Source: Spinactinospora alkalitolerans
GTDB lineage: Bacteria; Actinomycetota; Actinomycetes; Streptosporangiales; Streptosporangiaceae
Direction: 5' to 3'
DNA length: 64,000 nt
Assembly: GCF_013408795.1 (NCBI RefSeq)
Contig: NZ_JACCCC010000001.1
Coordinates: forward strand, 2,728,001-2,792,000
Of this stretch, positions 8,571-16,560 are shown in pieces. Made by a program: the position numbers and the translations under genes. The notes under the pieces are model-generated. The model was not told where the DNA came from and made no database searches. It saw only the letters and a program-made list of their open reading frames with translations. Numbering within the stretch: the stretch's first letter is position 1; the number at the start of each line of letters is the position of its first letter.

Positions 8571-10573
8571 CGGTCCTCCTTGGAGACGCCGACGGGGCCG
8601 TCGGCCGCGTCGGTCCGGCCGGTGGGGTCGGGGGGTGCGGCGAAGACGCCGAGCCGGTCGATCGCCGACTCCACCGCGTTCCAGGCCGTCTGGCCCAGGC
8701 CGCAGATGGAGGCGTCGCGCATCGCGGTGCCGACCTCGCGCAGCAGGGCGATGTCGGTGCGGCGGGCCCCGGTGCCGGCCGACAGCCGCTGCAGGGCCTC
8801 CTCCTGGCGCACCGTGCCGACCCGGCAGGGCACGCACTGGCCGCAGGACTCGTCGCGGAAGAACGCGGCGATGCGCACCAGGATCGCGCCCAGGTCGACG
8901 GTGTCGTCGAGGACGAGGACCACGCCGGAGCCCAGCGTCGCCCCGGCGTCGCGGGCGCCCTCGAAGGTCAGCGGGATGTCGAGCTCGTCGCCGCGCACGA
9001 ACCCGCCGGCCGCGCCGCCGAGCAGCACCGCCCGCAGCTCCCGCCCCTCCTCGACGCCGCCGGCCAGCACGACCAGCTCGCGCAGCGTCGCGCCGAAGGG
9101 CACCTCGTAGACGCCGGGGCGGCGCACCGTGCCCGAGACGCAGAACAGCTTGGGGCCGGTGGAGCGCCCGGTGCCGATGCCGGCGTAGGCCGGGCCGCCC
9201 ATGAGCAGGATCGGCAGCACGTTGACGAGGGTCTCGACGTTGTTGATCGTCGTGGGCCGGTCGAACAGCCCGCGCTCGACCGGGAAGGGCGGCTTGGAGC
9301 GCGGCTCCCCCCGGTAGCCCTCGATCGAGTTGAAGATCGCGGTCTCCTCGCCGCAGATGTAGGCGCCGGCGCCGCGCCGGATCTCGATGTCGAAGTCGAA
9401 TCCGGAGCCGAGGATGTCGCGGCCCAGCAGGTTGCGCTCGCGGGCGCGGGCGATGGCGTTCTCCAGCCGGGCCAGCGCGCGGGGGTACTCGCCGCGGATG
9501 TAGAGGTAGCCCTTTTCGGCGGCGTTGGCGTAGCCGGTGATCGTCATGGACTCGATCAGGGCGAACGGGTCGCCCTCCATGATCACCCGGTCCTTGAAGG
9601 TGCCGGGTTCGCTCTCGTCGGCGTTGCACACGACGTAGTGCGGCGTGGCGGGCTGGCGCGCGGTGCCCTCCCACTTGCGCCCGGTGGGGAACGCGGCGCC
9701 GCCGCGGCCCACCAGGCCGGAGTCGCTCACCTCGCGCAGCACCCCGGCCGGGCCCAGCGCCAGCGCCCGGCGCAGGGCGCTGTAGCCGCCGTTGGCGCGG
9801 TAGTCGTCGAGGCTTTCGGGGTCGACCACGCCGACCCGGCGCAGCAGGACCAGGTCGGGGTCCCCGGCCTGGGGGACCGCCGTCCCCGCCGGGGGTTCGG
9901 GGTCGGCCCCGGCGATGGGCGAGGCGTCGAAGGTGGCCGGGCGGCGGCCGTCGGGGGAGCCGTGGCCGTTGGAGCCGGGGACGGAGGCGCCGGCGTCGGA
10001 GGCGGGTGAGGCCAGCTCCAGCAGGGCGTCGGCGTCGGCCGGCGCCGCGACGGCGAAGCGCGGGGGAGCCCCGGCCTCCAGCGCCAGCGCGGCCGGAGCC
10101 CGCTCGCACATGCCCAGGCAGGGGCTCTCGTGCCAGGTGGCTCCGGCGTCCTCGGCCTCCTCGGAGCCGGGCGGACCGAGGCGCTCGGCCAGCCGCGCGC
10201 GCAGCCCGTCGGCGCCCCGCGCCGCGCACGCGATGTCGGTGCACACGTGCAGGACCCGCCGGGGCCGCCGGTGCATGGCGAACATGGCGTAGAAGGTCGC
10301 GACCCCGTAGGCCTCGGCCGGCGGCAGGGTCAGCCGGCGGCAGATGTAGTCCAGCGCGGCCGGGCTGATCCAGCCCACGCGGTCGTTGACAGCGTGCAGA
10401 GCGGGCAGCAGCAGGTCCCGGCGCTCGCGCGCGGCGTGCCCGCCGCGGGCGTAGCGCAGGTCGCCGGCCTGCCGTTCGCCGCCGTCCCAGCCCGACTCCG
10501 CGGGTCCGAGCACGGCGTCCACGGCATCGCGCTCCACCTCACTGGGCGGAGCCTCCAGGAAGCGAAGGTCCAC
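8567..10573 (-). CDS. NuoE-NuoF fusion, diaphorase subunit of NAD-dependent formate dehydrogenase
   Basis: This fusion passes electrons from formate oxidation to NAD. The NuoE-like part (roughly residues 1-200) has a thioredoxin-fold 2Fe-2S site with cysteines in VCTDIACAARG and SPCLGMCERAP. A low-complexity linker follows. The NuoF-like part has the FMN/NADH motif GRGGAAFPTGRKW, the segment RGAGAYICGEETAIFNSIEG, and the 4Fe-4S motif ESCGQCVPCRVGT with a late cysteine in SICGLGQTAW. I prefer GTG at 10573 because GAGGTGA precedes it. A longer in-frame GTG at 10615 has no ribosome site. It is co-transcribed with the FeS subunit (TTGA overlap). Confidence 0.88.
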   Translation of the reverse strand: MDLRFLEAPPSEVERDAVDAVLGPAESGWDGGERQAGDLRYARGGHAARERRDLLLPALHAVNDRVGWISPAALDYICRRLTLPPAEAYGVATFYAMFAMHRRPRRVLHVCTDIACAARGADGLRARLAERLGPPGSEEAEDAGATWHESPCLGMCERAPAALALEAGAPPRFAVAAPADADALLELASPASDAGASVPGSNGHGSPDGRRPATFDASPIAGADPEPPAGTAVPQAGDPDLVLLRRVGVVDPESLDDYRANGGYSALRRALALGPAGVLREVSDSGLVGRGGAAFPTGRKWEGTARQPATPHYVVCNADESEPGTFKDRVIMEGDPFALIESMTITGYANAAEKGYLYIRGEYPRALARLENAIARARERNLLGRDILGSGFDFDIEIRRGAGAYICGEETAIFNSIEGYRGEPRSKPPFPVERGLFDRPTTINNVETLVNVLPILLMGGPAYAGIGTGRSTGPKLFCVSGTVRRPGVYEVPFGATLRELVVLAGGVEEGRELRAVLLGGAAGGFVRGDELDIPLTFEGARDAGATLGSGVVLVLDDTVDLGAILVRIAAFFRDESCGQCVPCRVGTVRQEEALQRLSAGTGARRTDIALLREVGTAMRDASICGLGQTAWNAVESAIDRLGVFAAPPDPTGRTDAADGPVGVSKEDR

Positions 10574-10645
10574 GTCCCGGTCACCTCGAATCCTCGTGTC
10601 GATCGCCGCACCCACCGTGCGCCGAAACCGGTGTTGTCCAATGGA

Positions 10646-10661
10646 CTGTTGTCCACATCAC
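10646..10661. promoter_or_regulatory. Half-site of the shared GntR-type operator
   Basis: CTGTTGTCCACATCAC resembles the reverse of the site at 15682 (CTGTTGTCCACAGTAT). A second TGTTGTCC lies 16 bases before it at 10632. Both are upstream of the NuoE-NuoF gene. Confidence 0.4.
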
Positions 10662-10671
10662 AGAATTTTGT

Positions 10672-10687
10672 ATACGGGCTACAGTAT
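10672..10687. promoter_or_regulatory. Candidate operator upstream of the NuoE-NuoF gene
   Basis: ATACGGGCTACAGTAT followed by GC. The right half ACAGTAT is identical to the half-sites at 13068 and 14179, and the left half keeps ATAC. It lies about 100 bases upstream of the preferred start of the NuoE-NuoF gene. Confidence 0.55.
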
Positions 10688-10789
10688 GCCTCGATCACGC
10701 GCCGGACAAGCCCCGATTTTTCGGGGAGCGAGTCACCGTGCCGCCATCCCTGACCACAGGGGTTCTTGTGGCCTCTGCCGTAGGGGTTC

Positions 10790-10868
10790 GCGGTGAACGG
10801 GCGGTCCGTCGTGTGGCCGTAGGCCCGTGTGCGGGGTGCCCGGCTCCGCGCGAAGCACACCGGTCACC
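10790..10868 (-). repeat. Structured extragenic repeat, family 1, copy 1 (reverse)
   Basis: An imperfect reverse copy of the element at 10885-11013, sharing the core GTGGCCGTAGGCCCG (GTGGCCGTCAGGCCCG at 37.3 kb). It lies between the formate dehydrogenase catalytic gene and the NuoE-NuoF gene, head to head with copy 2. Confidence 0.5.
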
Positions 10869-10884
10869 TTGTTCCAGGCCGAAA

Positions 10885-11013
10885 CCACGGTGTCGGTCCG
10901 AGCTCAAGGTGGCGGGTCCGCTTCGCGCACGGGTGCGCAGTTCACTCAACGGGCCTTCGGCCACGCGAGGGAACCGCACCCGCACGAACCCCCTCCTGCG
11001 GCTGAGGTTCACG
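10885..11013 (+). repeat. Structured extragenic repeat, family 1, copy 2 (forward)
   Basis: About 130 bases that align with the reverse complement of 37286-37424. Shared blocks include GGTGGCGGGTCCGCTTCGCG at the left and GGCCACGCGAG in the core. Both copies can fold with complementary arms around a small GGGCC/GGCC inner stem. It fills most of the 455-base gap upstream of the NuoE-NuoF gene, which otherwise holds only the operator sites. Confidence 0.6.
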
Positions 11014-11070
11014 CCCCCTGGGGCCGGGGTTCTGCACGACCCCGGCCCCGACAAGGCCCTCAGTCCGCCT

Positions 11071-13029
11071 CTAGGTCCCCGCGGGGACCGCGCCCTCCCC
11101 GGCCGGGGAGGGCTGCTCGGCCTTCTCGATCCGCACCGCGGCGGCCTTGTACTCCGAGGTGCCGGCGATCGGGTCGGTGGCGTCGATGGTGAGCAACTGG
11201 GTGTCGACCTGGTCCGGGAAGTGGAAGGTCATGAACACCAGCCCCTCGCGCATGGAGGGTTCGACCGACACCGGGACCAGGACCGAGCCGCGCCGGGAGG
11301 AGACCCGCACGACCTCGCCGTCGGCCAGGTCCAGGCGGGCGGCGTCCTCGGGCGAGACGTCCAGCAGCTCGCCCCGGCGCAGCGGCGAGGAGAAGCCGCT
11401 GGTCTGCACGCCGGTGTTGTAGTCGTCCAGCCGGCGCCCGGTGGTCAGCCGCAGCGGGTAGTCGGCGTCGAGCAGGTCCACCGGCGGCGAGTGGCCCACG
11501 ATGCCGAACGGCGCGGGCTCGCCCCGGACGGCCGGATCCGGCGACCACAGCCGCTCGTGCAGGTAGCTCGGCTCCACGCGCTCCTCCGACGGGCAGGGCC
11601 ACTGGATGCCGTGCAGCTCCTCCAGCCGCCCGTAGGACATGCCGCGGTGGATGGGGGACAGGGAGCGCACCTCGTTCCAGACCTCCTCGGCGCTGGGCGG
11701 GTCCCAGCGCAGCCCCATGCGGGTGGCGATGTCGCAGATGATGTGGATGTCGTCGCGGGCGCCCGGCGGGGGGTCCAGCGCCTTGCGCACCAGTTGCACG
11801 CGGCGCTCGCTGTTGGTGAAGGTGCCGTCGGACTCGCACCACGATGCGCTGGCCGGCAGCACGACGTCGGCCTGCTCGGCGGTCCTGGTCAGGAAGATGT
11901 CCTGGACCACCAGGTGGTCCAGCGCGTTCAGCCGCCGCAGCGTCTTCTCCGTCTCCGGCTCCGACTGCAGCGGGTTCTCGCCGATGATGTAGAGCGTGGT
12001 CAGTTCGCCCTCGTCGGCGGCCTCGAACATCTGGGTCAGGTTCAGGCCGCGGCGCGGCTGGATCGTGCGGCCCCAGGAGGTCTCGAAGCGCTGCCGGATC
12101 TCGGGGTCGAGGATGTCCTGGAAGCCGGCCAGCCGGTCGGGGATCGCCCCCATGTCGCCGCCGCCCTGCACGTTGTTCTGCCCGCGCAGCGGGTTGAGCC
12201 CGGAGCCGTAGCGGCCGACGTGCCCGGTGAGCAGGGACAGGTTGATCAGCGCGCGCACGTTGTCGGTGGCGTTGTGGTGCTCGGTGATGCCCAGCGTCCA
12301 GCACATCTGCGCGCGCTCGGCCAGGGCGTAGGCGTGCGCGAGCTCGCGGATCGCCTCGGCCGGCACGCCGGTCTCGGCCTCGGCCGCGGCGAGCGTCCAC
12401 GGCTCCACCAGCGCGCGGTACTCCTCGAAGCCGCTGGTGCCGCGGCCGATGAAGGTGTCGTTGGTGAGACCGGCGTGGATGATCTCGCGGCCGATGGCGT
12501 GGGCGAGGGGGATGTCGGTGCCGACGTTGAGCCCCAGCCAGCGGTCGGCCCACTCCGCGGAGGACGTCCGGCGCGGGTCCACCACGTAGAGGCGGGCGCC
12601 GTTGTGCACCGCCTTGAGCACGTGCTGGAAGAAGATCGGGTGGGCGAAGCGCGGGTTGCCGCCCCACAGGATGACCAGGTCGGTGTCCTCGATCTCCTGG
12701 TAGGACGACGTCCCGCCGCCGGAGCCGAAGGCCGCGGCCAGCCCGGCGACGCTGGGGGCGTGGCAGGTGCGGTTGCAGGAGTCGACGTTGTTGGTGCCGA
12801 TGACGGTACGGGTGAACTTCTGCGCGACGAAGTTCATCTCGTTGGTGGCCCGGGCGCAGGAGAGCATCCCGAAGGCGTTGGGGCCGTGCCGGTCGATGTT
12901 GCGCGCGAACCCTTCGGCCGCCCGGTCGAGGGCCTCGTCCCAGGAGGCCGGGCGGAGTTCGCCGTTGTCGCGCACGAGTGGGCGGGTGAGGCGCTGATAG
13001 GGGGCGGTGCGGCTGTCGTCTGATCGCAA
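11071..13029 (-). CDS. Formate dehydrogenase catalytic molybdopterin subunit (body without its N-terminal FeS motif)
   Basis: A 652-residue molybdopterin oxidoreductase matching the alpha subunit of NAD-dependent formate dehydrogenase from just after the first FeS motif. It starts with YQRLTRPLVRDNGELRPASW. The active-site cysteine that ligates molybdenum (selenocysteine in some homologues) is in NRTCHAPSVAGLA near residue 95. Cofactor-binding segments include LVILWGGNPRFAHPI, MCWTLGITEHHNATDN and LNPLRGQNNVQGGGDMG. The C-terminal dinucleotide-binding domain has PLRLTTGRRLDDYNTG. The missing N-terminal cluster is encoded at 7623-8570. The start is TTG at 13029, with GAGG upstream, and an operator palindrome lies 39 bases before it. 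Confidence 0.88.
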   Translation of the reverse strand: MRSDDSRTAPYQRLTRPLVRDNGELRPASWDEALDRAAEGFARNIDRHGPNAFGMLSCARATNEMNFVAQKFTRTVIGTNNVDSCNRTCHAPSVAGLAAAFGSGGGTSSYQEIEDTDLVILWGGNPRFAHPIFFQHVLKAVHNGARLYVVDPRRTSSAEWADRWLGLNVGTDIPLAHAIGREIIHAGLTNDTFIGRGTSGFEEYRALVEPWTLAAAEAETGVPAEAIRELAHAYALAERAQMCWTLGITEHHNATDNVRALINLSLLTGHVGRYGSGLNPLRGQNNVQGGGDMGAIPDRLAGFQDILDPEIRQRFETSWGRTIQPRRGLNLTQMFEAADEGELTTLYIIGENPLQSEPETEKTLRRLNALDHLVVQDIFLTRTAEQADVVLPASASWCESDGTFTNSERRVQLVRKALDPPPGARDDIHIICDIATRMGLRWDPPSAEEVWNEVRSLSPIHRGMSYGRLEELHGIQWPCPSEERVEPSYLHERLWSPDPAVRGEPAPFGIVGHSPPVDLLDADYPLRLTTGRRLDDYNTGVQTSGFSSPLRRGELLDVSPEDAARLDLADGEVVRVSSRRGSVLVPVSVEPSMREGLVFMTFHFPDQVDTQLLTIDATDPIAGTSEYKAAAVRIEKAEQPSPAGEGAVPAGT

Positions 13030-13067
13030 TGTGGCCTCGCTTGGGTCGTCGTGGCCAAAGGCTCGAA

Positions 13068-13083
13068 ATACTGTCTACAGTAT
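13068..13083. promoter_or_regulatory. Palindromic operator upstream of the FDH catalytic gene
   Basis: ATACTGTCTACAGTAT has perfect 7-base arms around a 2-base centre. It is the best copy of a motif found in front of four transcription units between 10.6 and 15.7 kb, and the probable target of the GntR regulator at 15768. Confidence 0.7.
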
Positions 13084-13135
13084 GCGGCCTCAATGGGGAC
13101 GGCAAGGTCGAAAGAGTCCGCCGCGGGCGGGTTCC

Positions 13136-14152
13136 TCAGGCCTGCGGTGCGGTCGGCTGCGGCGCGGGCGCCGCGGCCGGAGCCTCCATCAGGCGCTCGT
13201 TGAGCAGGCAGGCCGCGGCGTTGACCGCGCGCAGGGCCGGGGCGGCCGCACCGGTGAGGTCGGCCAGCTCGACCACGGCGGTCAGGATGACGTCGAGCTC
13301 CATCGGCCGGCCGCGCTCCACGTCGTGCAGCGTGGAGGTCCGGTGGTCGCCGGTGCGCTCGGCCCCGGCCAGGCGGCGCTCGATGGAGATGGACGGCCGC
13401 ACGCCCAGCCGCGCCGCCACGTCCAGCGTCTCGTTCATCATCGTGGTGACCAGCTCCCTGGTGGAGCGGTTGCGGCAGATCTGGGCCATGGTCGAGCGCG
13501 ACAGCGCGCTGAGCGGGTTGAAGGTGATGTTGCCCATCAGCTTCACCCAGATGTCCTCGCGCAGATCGGGCTCGACCGGGCACTTCAGCCCGCCGGCCCG
13601 CATCGCCTCGCTGAAGGCCAGGCAGCGCGGTGAGACGCTGCCGTCGGGCTCGCCGATGGAGAACCGGGTGCCCTCCATGTGCTGGATGACGCCGGGCGCG
13701 GCGATCTCGGTCGCGGCGTAGACGACGCAGCCGATCGCGCGCTCCACCGGGATCGCCCTGCTGACCGCGCCGCCGGGGTCGACGCTGGTCATCCGGTAGC
13801 CGGCGTAGGGGCCGTCCACGCCGTGGAAGTACCACCAGGGGATGCCGTTCTGCGCGGCGATCACCGCCGTGGCCGGGCCGAGCAGGGGGCGCAGCAGCGG
13901 GGTGCAGGCGGCGTAGTGCTGGGCCTTGAGCCCGAGGAAGACGTAGTCGACCGGGCCGATCTCGCGGGGGTCGTCGGTCGCGTGCGGCCGGGCGGTGAAG
14001 TCACCGCGGGGGCTCAGGACGCGCACACCACCGGTGCGCAGCGCCTCCAGTTGGGCGCCGCGGGCGACGAGGTGGACCTCGGCGCCGCCGCGGTGCAGCG
14101 CGGCCCCCACGTAGGCGCCGATGGCGCCCGCTCCCAGAACGGCGATTCGCAT
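13136..14152 (-). CDS. Ketopantoate reductase-family oxidoreductase (PanE/ApbA-like)
   Basis: A 338-residue NAD(P)-dependent 2-ketoacid reductase of the PanE family. It begins with the Rossmann motif MRIAVLGAGAIGAYVGAAL. The catalytic lysine is likely in LREDIWVKLMGNITFNPLSA near residue 200, and a conserved ERRLAG/GDHRTSTLHDVERG stretch (residues 260-280) corresponds to the substrate loop. The ATG has AAAGGA eight bases upstream. A panE in a formate dehydrogenase cluster is unusual. Members of this family often act on other 2-keto acids in catabolic clusters, so I do not assign pantothenate synthesis. It shares operator-like sites with the neighbouring units. Confidence 0.8.
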   Translation of the reverse strand: MRIAVLGAGAIGAYVGAALHRGGAEVHLVARGAQLEALRTGGVRVLSPRGDFTARPHATDDPREIGPVDYVFLGLKAQHYAACTPLLRPLLGPATAVIAAQNGIPWWYFHGVDGPYAGYRMTSVDPGGAVSRAIPVERAIGCVVYAATEIAAPGVIQHMEGTRFSIGEPDGSVSPRCLAFSEAMRAGGLKCPVEPDLREDIWVKLMGNITFNPLSALSRSTMAQICRNRSTRELVTTMMNETLDVAARLGVRPSISIERRLAGAERTGDHRTSTLHDVERGRPMELDVILTAVVELADLTGAAAPALRAVNAAACLLNERLMEAPAAAPAPQPTAPQA

Positions 14153-14178
14153 GGGCTGTCCTTTCTCTGTGACGAACA

Positions 14179-14194
14179 GTGTTGTATACAGTAT
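14179..14194. promoter_or_regulatory. Candidate operator between the panE-like gene and moeA
   Basis: GTGTTGTATACAGTAT: the right half ACAGTAT is exact and the core TTGTATACAG is a typical FCD-GntR site. It lies 27 bases before the leftward panE-like start and 150 bases before moeA, so it could control both. Confidence 0.6.
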
Positions 14195-14345
14195 GCTAAA
14201 GAGTGTCGATCGGGCCGCGACCAGAGGGTGGCGGATAGAAAGGCGGCCGGAACCGAGGCGATCGGGAACTTTGCCGGTTCTTCTGTACGGCGGTGCCCGA
14301 TCCGGGTAGCGGGCGCGTAGGGCTGATGAGGGTGGAGGAGAATCG

Positions 14346-15593
14346 ATGGAGGACGTCTTGTCGGTCGCCGCGCACCCGGTGCCGTCCGCGCACCGCCCAC
14401 GGTCGTGGCCGCGAGCTCGCGAGGCCGCCCGCGAGTTCGCGGCCACCCGCGCACACGGCGGCGACCGGCCCGATGCGGCCCGGGTCCCGCTCGACCTCGC
14501 CCTCGGGGCGGCCCTCGCCGACGACCTCGTGTCCCCGGTCGCCGTCCCCGCGTGCGACAGCGCCGCTATGGACGGCTACGCCGTCGCCGGGGCGGGCCCC
14601 TGGCGGGTGGTCGGCCGCGCGCTGGCCGGCGACCGCCGCGCGGTGCCCGCCCTGCTCCCGGGGCAGGCCCTGGAGATCGCCACCGGGGCCGCCGTTCCCG
14701 CGGGAGCCGAGGCGGTGCTGCCCTATGAGGACGCCGGTCGCGTCGAGGGCGGCACCGTCATCGGGGGTGTGCGGCCGGGGCGCCACATCCGCCGCCGAGG
14801 TGAGGCGGTGCCGGCCGGGGCCACCGTGGCCCCGGCCGGTGCGGTGGTCACCCCGGCGCTGCTCGGCCTGGCGGCCGGTCTCGGCCACGACACCCTGCGG
14901 GTGCGCCGTCCGCGGGTGGCCGCGCTGGTCACCGGGGACGAGGTGGTCGCCTCGGGGCGACCGGGCCCCGCGGCGGTGCGCGACGCGATCGGTCCCGTGC
15001 TCCCCGGCCTGGTCGCCTGGGCCGGCGGCACCCTGGTCACCCGCCGCCACGTCCCCGACGGCCTGGACCCCCTGCTCGCCGCGCTGCGCGCGGTCGCCCA
15101 CGACCCCGGCACCGAGGTCGTCGCCGTGTGCGGGGCCTCCTCCGTCGGCCCGGCCGACCACCTGCGCACCGCGCTGGCCGAGCTGGGGGCCCGACCCGTG
15201 GTCGACGGCGTGGCCTGCCGCCCGGGACACCCCCAGATGCTGGCCGCCCTCACCGGCGGCCCGATCGTGGTCGGCCTGCCCGGCAACCCCAACGCCGCGC
15301 TCGTCGCGGCGCTGACCCTGCTGGTTCCCGCGCTGGCCGCGCTGGCGGGGCGGGCCGACCCCGCCCACGCCGGGCGCCGCGCCCGCCTGCTCGGTGACGT
15401 GGCCGCCCACCCCCTCGACACCAGGCTGGTCGGCGTGCGCGTGCACGGCGACGGCGCCGCGCCCGTGGGGCACGCCGGCTCGGCGACCCTGCGCGGGAGC
15501 GCGCTGGCCGACGCCCTCGCGGTGATCCCGCCGCGGGCCGAGGGCGGGGGCGGGTCCGCGCACCCGGTGGAACTGGTGGAACTGCCGCGATGA
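14346..15593 (+). CDS. moeA: Molybdopterin molybdenumtransferase MoeA
   Basis: MoeA inserts molybdate into adenylylated molybdopterin. The 415-residue protein shows the substrate motif CDSAAMDGYAV near residue 75 and LEIATGAAVPAGAEAVLPYE near 110. The MoaB-like domain contains ALVTGDEVVASG near 200, and GLPGNPNAALVAALTLLVPA near 315 corresponds to the usual GLPGNPVSA. It is divergent at the end as some paralogues are (GASSVGPADH where GGVSVG is normal), so it may be a formate-dehydrogenase-dedicated copy. GGAGGAG precedes the ATG. It is divergent from the panE-like gene across a shared operator. Confidence 0.85.
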   Translation: MEDVLSVAAHPVPSAHRPRSWPRAREAAREFAATRAHGGDRPDAARVPLDLALGAALADDLVSPVAVPACDSAAMDGYAVAGAGPWRVVGRALAGDRRAVPALLPGQALEIATGAAVPAGAEAVLPYEDAGRVEGGTVIGGVRPGRHIRRRGEAVPAGATVAPAGAVVTPALLGLAAGLGHDTLRVRRPRVAALVTGDEVVASGRPGPAAVRDAIGPVLPGLVAWAGGTLVTRRHVPDGLDPLLAALRAVAHDPGTEVVAVCGASSVGPADHLRTALAELGARPVVDGVACRPGHPQMLAALTGGPIVVGLPGNPNAALVAALTLLVPALAALAGRADPAHAGRRARLLGDVAAHPLDTRLVGVRVHGDGAAPVGHAGSATLRGSALADALAVIPPRAEGGGGSAHPVELVELPR

Positions 15594-15681
15594 GGGGGAG
15601 GCGGTCGCGTTGGTGAGCGGGGCGGCGGGTGCGGCCGCGGCGGCGGACCGGCGTCCGCCCGGTACCGGATCTGTCTTTCGT

Positions 15682-15697
15682 ATACTGTGGACAACAG
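15682..15697. promoter_or_regulatory. Candidate autoregulatory operator of the GntR gene
   Basis: ATACTGTGGACAACAG: the left half is exact, and read in reverse it gives CTGTTGTCCACAGTAT, nearly the same as the site at 14179. It lies 71 bases before the regulator start. Confidence 0.6.
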
Positions 15698-15767
15698 ACG
15701 ATGAGCGTGCCGATGCCGGATCGGGGCGCCGCCGTGGGCACCGCGTCGCGGAGATGGAGTGGTCCTC

Positions 15768-16457
15768 ATGTCCTCCCAGCCGTTGAACGGCACGGCGACC
15801 GGTCGGGTCCAGCGCCCGGTGCCGCTGCGGGAAGCCGTCTACGAAGCGCTGCTGGACCTGATCATCACGCGGGAACTGCACCCCGGCCGGCACCTCGTCG
15901 AGAGCGAGCTCGCCGTGCAGCTGGGCGTCTCCCGCCAGCCCGTGCGCGAGGCGCTGCAGCGGCTCAGCAACGAGGGGTGGGTGGACCTGCGCCCCGGATA
16001 CGGCGCCTTCGTGCACCAGCCCACCGAGAGCGAGGCCGACCAGCTGCTCGCGGTGCGTGCGCTGCTGGAGACCGAATCGGCCCGGCTGGCCGCCCGCAAC
16101 GCCGCGCCCGAGGAGATCGACCTGCTGTGGCGGCTGTGGCGCGAGGGCGTGACCGCCGTCGACGACGATGACGTCGACGCCGTGGTCACCGCCAACGCCA
16201 ACTTCCACCGCAGCGTGACCGAGGTGTCGGGCAACCGGGTGCTCGCCGAGCTGGCCGCCCAGGTCGACCGCAGGGTGCGCTGGTACTACGCGCCCATCGC
16301 CCGCTCGCGCGGCCGCGCCTCCTGGGACGAGCACGCCAGCATGATCGAGGCCATCGTGGCCAGGGACGAGACGGAGGCGGCCCGCCTCATGCGCGAGCAC
16401 ACCGAGCGCACCCGCCGCACCTACCACGAGCAGATCGACGGCGTCAGCGCCGGCTGA
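15768..16457 (+). CDS. FCD-type GntR regulator, probable controller of the formate dehydrogenase region
   Basis: A 229-residue FadR-class regulator. The winged helix has LREAVYEALLDLIITRELHPG and LGVSRQPVREALQRLS. The FCD domain carries the metal-binding residues expected of the family: aspartate/asparagine in TANANFHRSVTEVSGNRVL and histidines in SWDEHASMIEAI and MREHTERTRR. The ATG at 15768 has GGAG eight bases upstream. A GTG three codons earlier is possible. Its own promoter and three neighbouring ones carry the same palindrome, which fits the TGTNNACA core of FCD-GntR sites. The effector is unknown. Confidence 0.85.
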   Translation: MSSQPLNGTATGRVQRPVPLREAVYEALLDLIITRELHPGRHLVESELAVQLGVSRQPVREALQRLSNEGWVDLRPGYGAFVHQPTESEADQLLAVRALLETESARLAARNAAPEEIDLLWRLWREGVTAVDDDDVDAVVTANANFHRSVTEVSGNRVLAELAAQVDRRVRWYYAPIARSRGRASWDEHASMIEAIVARDETEAARLMREHTERTRRTYHEQIDGVSAG

Positions 16458-16560
16458 GGACCCGGCCCGGGCCCGCCTCCTGGCCGTCGGCGCCGCGCCG
16501 ACATAGCGTCGGTTCCATGAGCGGACACCGGAGGCGGGGCACTCCGATCGGGGGCCGGGC

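Noticed and set aside
11071-13029. Formate dehydrogenase catalytic gene as a truncated pseudogene
   Set aside because: The missing N-terminal segment is encoded intact in a separate coupled gene of the same cluster, and all motifs in the body are present, so a split enzyme is more likely than decay.
13136-14152. Assignment as panE of pantothenate synthesis
   Set aside because: The fold is right, but the gene sits in a formate dehydrogenase regulon with no panB or panC nearby. Only the family is assigned.
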